Positions 19,821 through 28,908 of a stretch of DNA of 64,000 nucleotides are shown in pieces. Every line of letters starts with the position of its first letter. Position 1 is the first letter of the stretch. A program made the translations under genes and the position numbers. The stretch is taken from assembly GCF_012317045.1 (NCBI RefSeq), contig NZ_CP051154.1, forward strand, positions 1,984,001 to 2,048,000, written 5' to 3'. The stretch comes from Leifsonia sp. PS1209. GTDB lineage: Bacteria > Actinomycetota > Actinomycetes > Actinomycetales > Microbacteriaceae. A model generated the notes under the pieces. The model made no database searches and had not been told where the DNA came from. It was given only the letters and a program-made list of their open reading frames with translations.

Positions 19821-20282
19821 ATGAGTATCGAAGTCAACAACGAGTCGGCCATCGAGGTGGACGAGGCCGCGCTGCAGCGGCTCGCCGGGTACGCGTTCGA
19901 CATCATGCACGTGCATCCGGATGCGGAGCTCGCCATCGTCCTGGTGGACGAGGCGGCCATGGAGCAGCTGCACGTGCAGTGGATGGACGAGCCTGGGCCG
20001 ACCGACGTGCTGAGCTTCCCGATGGACGAGCTGCGCCCCGGCACGGAGGAGGAGCCTGCTCCCGCCGGGCTGCTCGGCGATGTCGTGCTCTGCCCGCAGG
20101 TCGCCCAGGCTCAGGCCGAGACGGCCGGACACTCCCTGATGGAGGAGCTACTGCTCCTGACGACGCACGGCATCCTGCACCTGCTCGGCTTCGACCACGC
20201 CGAGCCGGCCGAGGAGCGCGAGATGTTCGGCATCCAGCGCGACATCCTGGTGGGCTTCTCCCGCTACGACCGACAGCGATAG
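19821..20282 (+). CDS. ybeY: Endoribonuclease YbeY (rRNA maturation factor)
   Basis: Zinc-dependent single-strand endoribonuclease acting in 16S rRNA processing and ribosome quality control. The metal motif [11 protein letters not shown] near residue 114 matches H-x3-H-x5-H, and [11 protein letters not shown] and [10 protein letters not shown] are family segments. The 153-residue length is normal. The ATG is nine bases after phoH with no clear ribosome binding site, so coupling is likely. The order phoH-ybeY-CBS protein-era is conserved in actinobacteria. Confidence 0.95.
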   Translation: MSIEVNNESAIEVDEAALQRLAGYAFDIMHVHPDAELAIVLVDEAAMEQLHVQWMDEPGPTDVLSFPMDELRPGTEEEPAPAGLLGDVVLCPQVAQAQAETAGHSLMEELLLLTTHGILHLLGFDHAEPAEEREMFGIQRDILVGFSRYDRQR

Positions 20283-20289
20283 GCACCGG

Positions 20290-21588
20290 ATGCTCGCAAC
20301 GCTGTTCTTCATCGTCGCGTTCCTGCTCGTCGCGTTCGGCGGCCTGATGGCCGCTGTGGACTCCGCGCTGTCCGTGCAGTCCAGGAACGACATCGCCGAG
20401 CTGGCCGAGACCTCGCGGTCGAAGGCGTCGCTGCTGGCGATCGCCGCCGATCCAGGCGCGTACTTCAACGCGATCAACTTCAGCCGCATCACCGCGGAGA
20501 CCACCGCTGCGGTGCTCGTGACGCTCGCCTTCGAGCAGATCTTCGACGAGTGGTGGATCTCGCTGCTGCTGTCCGCTCTGATCATGACGGCGGTGTCGTT
20601 CGTGCTGGTCGGTGCGAGCCCGCGGAGCGTCGGACGCGCCAACTCCACGATGCTGCTGCGGCTGACCGCTCCGCTCGTGCGGTTCATCCGGGTGCTGCTC
20701 GGCCCGATCGCCGGCGGCCTGGTGGCCCTCGGCAACCGGGTGACGCCGTCGCGGGCGCGCTCCGCGCCGGTCGCGAGCGAGGAGCAGCTGCTCAGCATCG
20801 TCGACGAAGCCACCGAGTTCGACGTGCTGGAAGAGGACGACCGCGAGCTCATCCACTCGATCTTCGAGTTCAACGAGACGGTGGTGCGCGAGGTGATGAT
20901 CCCGCGCACCGACATGGTCGCCATCGACAAATCGGCCGGACTCGGCACCGCGATGGGCCTGTTCTTCAGCAAGGGCGTGTCCAGGATGCCCGTGATCGAC
21001 GGCGACCCCGACGAGGTCGTGGGTGTGCTGTACCTGCGGGATGTGGCCAAGCTCAGCTTCGAGAGCCCGCTTGGCGCCGACGAGCTGACGATGGGCGACA
21101 TCGTGCGGCCCGCACTGTTCGTGCCGGAGTCGCAGAAGGCGGACGCGCTGCTGCGGCAGATGCAGCTGGAGTCCAACCACCTGGCGATGGTGGTGGACGA
21201 GTACGGCGGCATCGCCGGGCTGGTGACCCTGGAAGACCTGATCGAGGAACTGGTCGGAGACATCTCCGACGAGTACGACCACGAGGTGGAACTGGTGCAG
21301 CAGGTGGGCGAGGGGCGCTATCGCGTGAGCACCCGCCTCCCCATCGACGAACTGGGCGAGCTGTTCGACCTGGAACTGGACGACGACGACGTCGACAGCG
21401 TCGGTGGCCTCGTCGCCAAGGCGCTCGGCCGCCTGCCGGAGGTCGGCTCGACCGCATCCACTCACGGACTGCGGTTCACGGTCGACCGCACAGAGGGCCG
21501 CCGCAAACACGTCAGCACCGTGCTCGTCGAACGCGACGCAGCACTGATCTCGGCGCCTGGCGCGCCGGAAGAGGAGAACCACTCGTGA
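20290..21588 (+). CDS. Hemolysin-family (CorC/HlyC-like) CBS-domain membrane protein
   Basis: Integral membrane protein of the DUF21-CBS-CorC_HlyC family, members of which are linked to divalent cation export. The N-terminal half has four hydrophobic segments (residues 1-30, 60-85, 90-110 and 125-145). A CBS pair follows, with VREVMIPRTDMVAIDK, SRMPVIDGDPDEVVGVLYL and MVVDEYGGIAGLVTLEDLIEEL. The C-terminal transporter-associated domain starts near YRVSTRLPIDELGELF. Length is 432 residues. It lies seven bases after ybeY and overlaps era by four bases. Confidence 0.9.
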   Translation: MLATLFFIVAFLLVAFGGLMAAVDSALSVQSRNDIAELAETSRSKASLLAIAADPGAYFNAINFSRITAETTAAVLVTLAFEQIFDEWWISLLLSALIMTAVSFVLVGASPRSVGRANSTMLLRLTAPLVRFIRVLLGPIAGGLVALGNRVTPSRARSAPVASEEQLLSIVDEATEFDVLEEDDRELIHSIFEFNETVVREVMIPRTDMVAIDKSAGLGTAMGLFFSKGVSRMPVIDGDPDEVVGVLYLRDVAKLSFESPLGADELTMGDIVRPALFVPESQKADALLRQMQLESNHLAMVVDEYGGIAGLVTLEDLIEELVGDISDEYDHEVELVQQVGEGRYRVSTRLPIDELGELFDLELDDDDVDSVGGLVAKALGRLPEVGSTASTHGLRFTVDRTEGRRKHVSTVLVERDAALISAPGAPEEENHS

Positions 21589-22478
21589 ACGACTTCCACG
21601 CCGGCTTCGCGTCGTTCGTCGGCCGCCCCAACGTCGGCAAGTCCACGCTGACCAACGCGCTCGTCGGCGAGAAGGTCGCGATCACGTCCTCCAAGCCGCA
21701 GACCACCCGCCGCGCCATCCGCGGCATCGTGCACCAGAAGAACGGCCAGCTGATCCTGGTGGACACCCCGGGCATCCACCGGCCGCGCACCCTGCTCGGC
21801 GAACGGCTCAACTCGCTCGTGCAGTCGACCCTCGGCGACGTGGACGTGATCGGCTTCTGCATCCCCGCCGACGAGAAGATCGGCCCGGGCGACCGGTTCA
21901 TCAACGAGCAGCTGGATGAGTACCCGCGCGCCAAGAAGGTCGCGATCGTGACCAAGATCGACGCGGCGAGCAAGGCGGCCGTGGCCGAGCAGCTGCTCGC
22001 GGTCTCCGCGCTGCGCGAGTGGGAGGCGATCGTGCCGCTGTCGGCGACCAGCCACATTCAGCTGGACACGCTGACCACCGAGCTGATGCGTCTGCTCCCG
22101 GTCTCTCCCGCACCGCTGTACCCGTCGGATGCCGTCACCGACGAGGGCCTGGAGGACCGCATCTCCGAGTACATCCGCGAGGCCGTGCTGGAAGGCGTCG
22201 AGGACGAGCTGCCGCACTCGCTGGCCGTGACCATCGACGACATCATCGAGCGCGACGACAAAGACCTGGTGGAGGTCTACGCCAACCTGTTCGTCGAGCG
22301 CGACAGCCAGAAGGCGATCGTGATCGGCAAGGGCGGCAGCCGCATCCGGGAGGTCGGCGCCACCGCGCGCAAGCCGATCGAGGAGCTGCTCGGCAAGCAC
22401 GTGTTCCTGTCGATCAGGGTGAAGGTGGCGAAGGACTGGCAGCGCGACCCGAAGCAGCTCGGCCGGCTCGGGTTCTAG
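21585..22478 (+). CDS. era: GTPase Era
   Basis: Ras-like GTPase that binds 16S rRNA and assists 30S assembly. The P-loop GRPNVGKSTL is near residue 11, followed by TTRRAIRG, the switch II DTPGIHRPR and TKID near residue 126. The C-terminal KH domain includes QKAIVIGKGGSRIREVG. The GTG start overlaps the stop of the CBS protein (GTGA) and is preceded by GAGGAGAAC. An open frame extends far upstream but is out of frame with the real genes there. Length is 297 residues, with the usual ending of this cluster. Confidence 0.96.
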   Translation: MNDFHAGFASFVGRPNVGKSTLTNALVGEKVAITSSKPQTTRRAIRGIVHQKNGQLILVDTPGIHRPRTLLGERLNSLVQSTLGDVDVIGFCIPADEKIGPGDRFINEQLDEYPRAKKVAIVTKIDAASKAAVAEQLLAVSALREWEAIVPLSATSHIQLDTLTTELMRLLPVSPAPLYPSDAVTDEGLEDRISEYIREAVLEGVEDELPHSLAVTIDDIIERDDKDLVEVYANLFVERDSQKAIVIGKGGSRIREVGATARKPIEELLGKHVFLSIRVKVAKDWQRDPKQLGRLGF

Positions 22479-22558
22479 GAGCGCCGCGGCGTACATCCCT
22501 GGGATGAAATCGGCCGTTCGAGGCGGTGCGGCCCCCGTCGGCCCCGTACCGTAGAGGG

Positions 22559-24460
22559 ATGCCGTACCGTACCCGCCTGGTGGAGAGGATCGTCCCGTAC
22601 CGCTGGGTCCTCGAACCTGCGCTCGGTGTGGTCCTCTTCCTCTCGTGGGTGATCGCCGGACTTCCGTTCGAGTTCCAGTCGGCGCTCGCGCTCACGTTCT
22701 ACTGCGCGGCGGTCGCCGTCTCCCGGGTGCTTCCGCCCGTCTCGCTCGGGCTGCTCTGGCTCGCGGTGCTGGGGGAGGCGACCGAGTCGGTCTCGATGCC
22801 GATGCCGTTCCGGGTGCTGTCCGCCGTGGCCGTGCTGATCGCGGTGTTCGGCATCGCCGCGCACTCCGGGCCGGTGGTGCGCTGGCTCGACTTCGCGTCC
22901 GCCATCCTGGTCGCGCCGATGCTGGCCTACCTGTTCACGGTGCGCGGCGAGCTGAAGTTCCCGCTGATCGGGCCGGTGATCGGCGGCTACTACACCAGCC
23001 AGGGCGTCGGGCTGCTGCTGATGAGCCTGTTGCTCGCGGTGACCTTCGTTGCGGGCTGGCTGCTCGGGTTCCTCGTCGCCCGGCAGCGCGCGAGCAGTGT
23101 CGGCGCCGGCGCGGAGGAGGGTGCAGGGCCGGGTCCCGAGACGGGCAACCACTCCGTGCTCGTCTGGCTCGCCTCCTCCGGCGGCACCCCCGTTCCCGAG
23201 AGCGACCCCAACCGCACGGGCCTCGTGCGCCGCCTCACCAGACGGCAGCTGACGTTCGACATCGCCGGCGCCGTGCTGTTCGCCGTGCTGTGCCTGCCGT
23301 TCGACTCGGCGGGGCTGTTCGGCATCTCCGGAGACGGCGGAGCCCGGTCGGCGATCGTGGTGGTGATCGGCTTCACGGTCGCGGTCGCCGTCCGCCGCAT
23401 CTCCCCGGCCGTGGCCCTCGCCATCGCCTGGCTGACCGCGGTGCTACAGATGACTACGGGCCACAGCATCCAGTTCAGCGATGTGGCCATCCTGGTCGTG
23501 CTGTACGCGACGGCGGCGTACGGGGACAGGATCGTGCGCTGGTCCGGGCTCATCTCCGCCGGTCTCGGCGCGGTGGTGGCCGCCCTGTACCTCTCGCTTA
23601 CCGCTGCCCTCAACCAGAGCTACCTCGACCTGCTCTCCGGCGCCATCTCGCGGCTGGCGCTCGAGTTCGTCTTCCTCGTGGTGGTCAGCGCCACCGTGCT
23701 CGGCCTGTCCTGGGTGCTCGGCCTGCTCATGCGCACCTGGCGCAACGCCAGGATGTCCAGGCGCGCCCAGGTGGTCGCGGAGTTCGACAGGGCGCGCGCC
23801 GTCGAGGACGTGGTGGTCGAGCAGGAGCGCACCCGCATCGCGCGCGACATGCACGACGTGGTCGCGCACTCGCTCGCGGTGGTGATCGCGCAAGCGGACG
23901 GCGCACGCTACGCCCGGCACGCCGACCCGGATGCGGTCGACGTCGCGCTCAAGACCATCGCATCCACCGCCCGGTCCGCTCTCGGCGACGTGCGGGTGCT
24001 TCTCGCCGAACTGCGCCACGCCCAGCCGGAAGGTCCGCAGCCGTCGCTCGACGACCTCGACCGCACGGTCGAGCAGGTGCGCGCGGCCGGGCTCGACGTC
24101 ACCGTCGAACGCATCGGCGGCTACCGGATGCTCGGCTCGGCCCAGCAGATCGCCGCGTACCGCATCGTGCAGGAGGCGCTCACCAACGCCCTCCGGCACG
24201 GAGACACCAGTATGCCGGCCACCGTCGTCCTCGCCGAGGTCGCGCAGCGCGACGGAGGACCCGGCATCACCATCACCGTGAGGAACACCATGAAGACCGT
24301 CCTGACCGACACCCCGGCCACCGGAGCGCTTCCGCGCGTCGGCCATGGCCTGCCAGGGATGCGCGAGCGGGCGACGCTCGCCGGAGGGAGCCTCGCGGCC
24401 GGCCCGGCCGGCGGCGAGTTCCTGGTGAACGCGTTCCTGCCGGCGGGGGAGACGGCGTGA
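22559..24460 (+). CDS. Sensor histidine kinase (NarL-partner type, polytopic)
   Basis: Membrane sensor kinase of the HisKA_3 class, 633 residues. About eight to ten hydrophobic segments in two blocks (residues 20-175 and 230-395) surround a hydrophilic linker and hold the sensing part. The dimerisation motif RTRIARDMHDVVAHSLAVVI carries the phospho-accepting His432. The ATPase domain has an N box at EALTNALRHGD and a final GLPGMRERATLAGG. The ATG lies six bases after TACCGT (22547-22552) with no ribosome binding site. It overlaps its regulator by GTGA, and an ABC exporter pair follows, the likely target. The signal is unknown. Confidence 0.9.
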   Translation: MPYRTRLVERIVPYRWVLEPALGVVLFLSWVIAGLPFEFQSALALTFYCAAVAVSRVLPPVSLGLLWLAVLGEATESVSMPMPFRVLSAVAVLIAVFGIAAHSGPVVRWLDFASAILVAPMLAYLFTVRGELKFPLIGPVIGGYYTSQGVGLLLMSLLLAVTFVAGWLLGFLVARQRASSVGAGAEEGAGPGPETGNHSVLVWLASSGGTPVPESDPNRTGLVRRLTRRQLTFDIAGAVLFAVLCLPFDSAGLFGISGDGGARSAIVVVIGFTVAVAVRRISPAVALAIAWLTAVLQMTTGHSIQFSDVAILVVLYATAAYGDRIVRWSGLISAGLGAVVAALYLSLTAALNQSYLDLLSGAISRLALEFVFLVVVSATVLGLSWVLGLLMRTWRNARMSRRAQVVAEFDRARAVEDVVVEQERTRIARDMHDVVAHSLAVVIAQADGARYARHADPDAVDVALKTIASTARSALGDVRVLLAELRHAQPEGPQPSLDDLDRTVEQVRAAGLDVTVERIGGYRMLGSAQQIAAYRIVQEALTNALRHGDTSMPATVVLAEVAQRDGGPGITITVRNTMKTVLTDTPATGALPRVGHGLPGMRERATLAGGSLAAGPAGGEFLVNAFLPAGETA

Positions 24461-25167
24461 GCGGCGACCAGCTGACGGACGCCGTCGAGGCCGCGACCGG
24501 GCGCATCCGGGTGCTGCTGGTCGACGACCAGCCGTTGTTCCGCGCCGGGGTCAGGATGCTCGTGGGATCGCAGGCCGACCTGGAGTTCGTCGGGGAGGCG
24601 GCCAACGGGGCGGAGGGCGTGCAGCTCGCTAGGGACACCGCGCCGGACGTGGTGCTGATGGACATCCGGATGCCCGTGATGGACGGGATCGCGGCGACGA
24701 CCGAGATCATCGAGAGCGCCGCCCGCGAGGCCAGGAGTGCGCCGCGGATCGTGGTGCTGACCACCTTCGACCTCGACGAGGCGGCTGCCCGCGCCATCCG
24801 GGGCGGCGCGAGCGGCTTCGTGCTGAAGGATGCGGAGCCGGAGTTCCTGCTCGCGGCGATCCGCACGGTGCACGCGGGCAGCGCCGTGATCGCGGCGGGG
24901 GCGACGCGCGAGCTGTTCCAGTACTTCTCGTCGAGCGAGCCGGTCAAGCCGGAGCCGGAGGAGTTCGGCAGCCTCACCGCGCGGGAGCGGGAGATCTTCG
25001 TGCTCGCAGCGCGCGGTCTCAGCAACGCGGAGATCGCGGCGACGGAGTACCTGAGCGAGGCGACGGTGAAGACGCACATCAGCCGCATCCTGAGCAAGCT
25101 CGGGCTGCGGGATCGCGTGCAGATGGTCGTCTACGCATTCGAGCACGGCCTCACCGCGGCGGAGTAG
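24457..25167 (+). CDS. Response regulator, NarL/LuxR family
   Basis: DNA-binding response regulator partnered with the upstream kinase. The receiver domain (residues about 14-130) has the acidic pocket in VLLVDDQPLFRAGV and the phospho-acceptor Asp69 in VVLMDIRMPVMDG. A LuxR-type helix-turn-helix at the C-terminus contains LTAREREIFVLAARGLSNAE and EATVKTHISRILSKLGLRDR. The start is the GTG overlapping the kinase stop. Length is 236 residues. The ABC operon promoter follows 79 bases later and is a natural candidate target. Confidence 0.92.
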   Translation: MSGDQLTDAVEAATGRIRVLLVDDQPLFRAGVRMLVGSQADLEFVGEAANGAEGVQLARDTAPDVVLMDIRMPVMDGIAATTEIIESAAREARSAPRIVVLTTFDLDEAAARAIRGGASGFVLKDAEPEFLLAAIRTVHAGSAVIAAGATRELFQYFSSSEPVKPEPEEFGSLTAREREIFVLAARGLSNAEIAATEYLSEATVKTHISRILSKLGLRDRVQMVVYAFEHGLTAAE

Positions 25168-25258
25168 GGAACGGGCGCAAGAATCATCCTTCCGGCTGAT
25201 CGCGGATAGCCCTGCCGCCCGATCCGGAGACCCTGCCCGCGTCCCTAGCGTGGTGAGC

Positions 25259-26056
25259 ATGGACAACATCACCACCGAGACCGTGACCTCCGCCTCTCCG
25301 ATCACACCGCCGGAGGAGCCGCTCGTGGCCCGCGTGGTCGATGCGACCAAGTCGTACGGCACGGGTGCTGGACGGGTGAACGCGCTCGACGGCGTCTCGC
25401 TCGGCATCCCGGCCGGCCGTTTCACCGCCATCATGGGCCCGAGCGGATCGGGCAAGTCGACGCTGATGCACGTCATGGCCGGACTCGACACGGTCACCGG
25501 CGGCCAGGTGTTCCTCGGTGACACCGACATCACCCGGCTCGGGGATGCGGAACTCACCGTCCTGCGGCGCCGTCGCGTCGGTTTCGTGTTCCAGTCGTTC
25601 AACCTGGTGCCGACGCTCGACGTCGCCGCGAACATCCGGTTGCCGTTCGAACTCGACGGCCGCCGCCCGACGCGCACCCAGGGCGAGTGGATCGACCACC
25701 TGATCGACTCCCTCGGCCTGCGCGCCCGGCTCACCCACCGCCCGCACGAGCTGTCCGGCGGCCAGCAGCAGCGTGTGGCCATCGTGCGCGCGCTCGCCAC
25801 CCGCCCCGACCTGATCTTCGCCGACGAGCCGACGGGCAACCTCGACTCGCGCACCGGCCGCGAGGTGCTCACCCTGCTCGCCGAGGCGAGCCGCACATAC
25901 GGGCAGAGCATCGCGATGGTCACCCACGACCCCATCGCGGCGAGCTACGCCGACCGCATCGTGTTCCTCGCCGACGGCCGTGTCGCCGCCGAGCGCGGAC
26001 GCTCAGCAGCGGAAGAGATCTCGTCGTACATGCTCGGAATGGAGCAGCACGCGTGA
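25259..26056 (+). CDS. ABC transporter ATP-binding protein (MacB/LolD type)
   Basis: ATPase of an FtsX-type exporter. Walker A is GPSGSGKSTLMHVMAG near residue 63, the Q loop is GFVFQSFNLVPTLDVAAN, the signature is ELSGGQQQRVAIVRALATRP and Walker B is LIFADEPTGNLDSRTG. The 265-residue length fits. The ATG is seven bases after TAGCGT (25246-25251), the leaderless pattern. The alternative GTG codons three and two codons earlier overlap that hexamer. It overlaps the permease by GTGA. With the adjacent two-component pair this resembles the stress-sensing exporter modules of Gram-positive bacteria, but the substrate is unknown. Confidence 0.92.
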   Translation: MDNITTETVTSASPITPPEEPLVARVVDATKSYGTGAGRVNALDGVSLGIPAGRFTAIMGPSGSGKSTLMHVMAGLDTVTGGQVFLGDTDITRLGDAELTVLRRRRVGFVFQSFNLVPTLDVAANIRLPFELDGRRPTRTQGEWIDHLIDSLGLRARLTHRPHELSGGQQQRVAIVRALATRPDLIFADEPTGNLDSRTGREVLTLLAEASRTYGQSIAMVTHDPIAASYADRIVFLADGRVAAERGRSAAEEISSYMLGMEQHA

Positions 26057-27492
26057 GCCGCCCGTTCTCCGCGTTCCGCGCGAACGCCCGCGACCACCGC
26101 GCGAGCATCCTGGTCGCCGCCCTCAGCGCCGCGTTCGGCGTCGCCCTGCTGTCCACCACGAGCGTGCTGTCCGCATACATCGCCGACAGCCCGGTCGCCG
26201 AGCACGGCGCCGTCGGGGTCGCCCTCGGGATCGTCGCCGGGGTGTTCTTCATCATCGCCGTCTACGTCGGAGCCATCGTCACCACGAACACCTTCGCGAC
26301 GATGATCGCCGGCCGCACGCGGACCATCGCGCTGCTGCGCCTGATCGGGTCGAGCGCCCGCGCGCAGCGGCGCTCGGTGGCGAGCGAGGGGCTCGCGGTC
26401 GGACTCGTCGGCGCGAGCATCGGCGGCGTCGCTGCGGCGGTGCTATCGCTCGCGGCGGTGCGCCTCTTCGTCGCTGTCGGGGTGCTGCCGGATGTGCTCT
26501 ATCCGGTGATCACCCCCGCGCTGCTCGCGCCGGTCGCCGTGGTGATCGTCACCACCTGGCTCGCCTCCTGGGTCGGCAGCCGCCGCGTGCTCACCGTCAC
26601 GCCGGTGCAGGCGCTCGGTGCCGCGGAGGAGCGTCCGGCCGCCGCCGTGCGCCAGCGTGGTCGCCTCGTCGTCGCGATCGTCCTGCTCGTCTCCGGCGTC
26701 GGGTTGCTCGTGTTCGGCCTGCTGCTCGGGCTGGGCGTCCTCGCCACGAGCGGGATCCCAATCGCCAGCGGGTACGGTGTGCTGATCGCGCTGCCCGGCG
26801 GGGTGCTGTCGTTCACCGGGATCGTGCTGTCGGCCCCGTTCTTCATGCCGGGCGTGCTGCGCGCGGTCGGGCTGCTGTTCGGCCGGGGAGCGGCGGGCAG
26901 GCTCGCCGCCGCCAACGCCGTCAGGAACCCGGAGCGCAGCTCGCGCACCACCATCGGGCTCGTCATCGGCGTCACTCTCATCACCATGTTCGTGGTGGCC
27001 GCGCAGTCCTACCTCCAGATGATCCGTGAGGCGGCGAAGAACGAGCCCGGGATGTACGAGGGAGCTGAAAGTGTCCTCACGGTCACGATGCTGATCTTCA
27101 CCGTGCTCGTCGGGTTCTCGGCGATCATCGCCGGGGTCGGTGTGATCAACAGCCTGTCGCTCAGCGTGCTGCAGCGGCGGCGTGAACTCGGCCTGCTGCG
27201 CGCGCTCGGCTTCAGTGCCGCCCAGGTGCGCAGGATGATCCTCGCCGAGAGCGCCCAGCTGACCATCGCGGCCGTGGTCACCGGGCTGGTGCTCGGCACG
27301 GCGTACGGCTGGGTGGGCGCGCAGTCGCTGCTGGGGAGCATCCCGGGCGGCGGACTGCTTGCTCCGGTGCTGCCCTGGCCGTTCCTCGCGATCATCGTGG
27401 TGGCGGCCGCGGCCCTCGCCCTGCTCGCCTCGCTCGCGCCGACACGGCGGGCCACCGCGGTGGCGCCCGTCGCCGCCCTGGCGGTCGACTGA
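26053..27492 (+). CDS. FtsX-like ABC transporter permease
   Basis: Membrane subunit for the upstream ATPase, 479 residues. It contains two FtsX-type blocks: helices at about residues 17-40, 60-85, 105-145 and 155-180, then the C-terminal block with LAAANAVRNPERSSRTTIGL, SLSVLQRRRELGLLRALGFS and APTRRATAVAPVAALAVD. Eight or more transmembrane helices are predicted, as in duplicated ABC3-type permeases. The GTG overlaps the ATPase stop. A long inverted repeat follows the stop. Confidence 0.9.
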   Translation: MSRPFSAFRANARDHRASILVAALSAAFGVALLSTTSVLSAYIADSPVAEHGAVGVALGIVAGVFFIIAVYVGAIVTTNTFATMIAGRTRTIALLRLIGSSARAQRRSVASEGLAVGLVGASIGGVAAAVLSLAAVRLFVAVGVLPDVLYPVITPALLAPVAVVIVTTWLASWVGSRRVLTVTPVQALGAAEERPAAAVRQRGRLVVAIVLLVSGVGLLVFGLLLGLGVLATSGIPIASGYGVLIALPGGVLSFTGIVLSAPFFMPGVLRAVGLLFGRGAAGRLAAANAVRNPERSSRTTIGLVIGVTLITMFVVAAQSYLQMIREAAKNEPGMYEGAESVLTVTMLIFTVLVGFSAIIAGVGVINSLSLSVLQRRRELGLLRALGFSAAQVRRMILAESAQLTIAAVVTGLVLGTAYGWVGAQSLLGSIPGGGLLAPVLPWPFLAIIVVAAAALALLASLAPTRRATAVAPVAALAVD

Positions 27493-27494
27493 AC

Positions 27495-27568
27495 GAGCGC
27501 TCAGGCTGCGAAGCCTCGGAGTCGGCTGAATGTCAGCCCGGCTACAGCTTTCCGCAGCCTGAGCGCTC
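27495..27568. repeat. Long inverted repeat with nested hairpin (possible terminator or structured RNA)
   Basis: A perfect 16-bp arm GAGCGCTCAGGCTGCG (27495-27510) pairs with 27553-27568 across 42 bases. The spacer folds further: GGCTGA and TCAGCC pair around ATG, and AAGC pairs with GCTT. It starts three bases after the permease stop and ends just before a TAAT-containing promoter-like stretch. It may be a terminator, but the size and nesting are unusual and there is no U-tract. Confidence 0.7.
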
Positions 27569-27621
27569 CATAATCGAACCGCTTTGCATGCTTTTGGAGA
27601 GGAACGGCCCTGAACTGGCTC

Positions 27622-28908
27622 ATGACCCTGCGCATCGACAAGCCGCCGTTCCTGGTGGCCGTCGATGTGCTCTCCGCCGTCCTCGTGCTCTATCTGCTGG
27701 TGCGGCCGACGCTGCGCCGAACCGTCGCCGGGCTCCTCTCCGCCGCCGCGGGCGCGCTGATCGGCTGGCTCGTCTCCTGGCTGCTCGTCGACGTGTTCGA
27801 CGTGTTCGGTGTGACGCTCACGCCCGTGACCAGGATGTGGGCGATCCTGGCGTTCGCGGGGATCGGGCTCGCCATCGCGAACCTGTTCCGCTCGCGCTGG
27901 TGGAGAAAGGTCGTCGCGGTGCTGAGCATCCCGGTCTTCGTGCTGACGGCCGGCGCGGGGATCAACGTCGACTTCGGCGAGTACCGCGACCTCAACGACG
28001 TGCTCGGCGTCGTGCCGTACCCGGCGCTGTCCTTCCACGCCGAGAAGGGTGAAGTGGCGGACATCGGAACCGACTACGCCTCCACCTGGACGCCGCCCGC
28101 CTCCATCCCCGCGAAGGGGAAGGTCGGCGTCGTGCGCATCCCGTCCACCGAGTCCGGATTCGCCGCGCGCACGGCCGTCGTCTACCTCCCGCCCGCCGCA
28201 CTCACCGCGCACCCTCCCGTGCTTCCCGTGCTCTACGCGTTCCCCGGCCAGCCGGGCGCTCCCGCCGACGTGTTCACCGCGGGACGGATCAACCAGACGA
28301 TGGATGCGTTCGCCGCCCAGCACCACGGCATCGCGCCCATCGTGGTGGCGGCCGACCAGCTCGGCGGCCCCGGGCGCAACCCGATGTGCGTGAACTCCGC
28401 AGCGTTCGGCAACTCGGCGACCTACCTGCTGAAGGACGTGCCCGCCTGGATCACCGCGCACTTCCGGGTGAGCAGCGACCCGGCCGCCTGGGGCGTGTTC
28501 GGCTACTCGCAAGGCGCTACCTGCGCCGTGCAGTTCGCGACGGGACACCCCGAGCGGTTCGGATCGGCCCTCGCGTCGTCGAGCGAGCTCGGACCGACCC
28601 TCGGCGACCGCGCCACGACCATCCGGATGGGCTTCGGCGGGTCAGCGCAGGCGTTCGAGGACGCCCAGCCCGCCCACCAGCTGGCGCAGCACGCTCCGTA
28701 CCGCAACTCGACCATCGTGCTCGGCGTCGGCCAGAACGACGCGAAGTACACGGCGTTCGCCCGTACCCTGGAGGCGGACGCGACGAAGGCCGGTGTCCGC
28801 GCCACCCTGCTCATCTCGCCGGGAACGGCCCACGATTGGAACACGGTGCGTCACACCCTGCAGTACGGCTTCCCGCTCATCGCGGCGCAGATGGGACTCA
28901 CCTCGTGA
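27622..28908 (+). CDS. Membrane-anchored alpha/beta-hydrolase esterase
   Basis: Putative esterase (PF00756-like, related in fold to esterase D and mycolyltransferases), 428 residues. Four hydrophobic segments at about residues 11-110 anchor it. The extracytoplasmic hydrolase domain contains PVLYAFPGQPGAPADVFTAG, the nucleophile elbow GVFGYSQGATCAV with Ser296, and a late histidine in PGTAHDWNTV. The start is uncertain: GGAGAGGAAC lies about 20 bases before the ATG, rather far, and a CTG at 27610 would sit closer. The stop overlaps the next gene by GTGA, so it works with the DUF2156 membrane protein, perhaps in lipid or cell-envelope modification. The substrate is unknown. Confidence 0.8.
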   Translation: MTLRIDKPPFLVAVDVLSAVLVLYLLVRPTLRRTVAGLLSAAAGALIGWLVSWLLVDVFDVFGVTLTPVTRMWAILAFAGIGLAIANLFRSRWWRKVVAVLSIPVFVLTAGAGINVDFGEYRDLNDVLGVVPYPALSFHAEKGEVADIGTDYASTWTPPASIPAKGKVGVVRIPSTESGFAARTAVVYLPPAALTAHPPVLPVLYAFPGQPGAPADVFTAGRINQTMDAFAAQHHGIAPIVVAADQLGGPGRNPMCVNSAAFGNSATYLLKDVPAWITAHFRVSSDPAAWGVFGYSQGATCAVQFATGHPERFGSALASSSELGPTLGDRATTIRMGFGGSAQAFEDAQPAHQLAQHAPYRNSTIVLGVGQNDAKYTAFARTLEADATKAGVRATLLISPGTAHDWNTVRHTLQYGFPLIAAQMGLTS

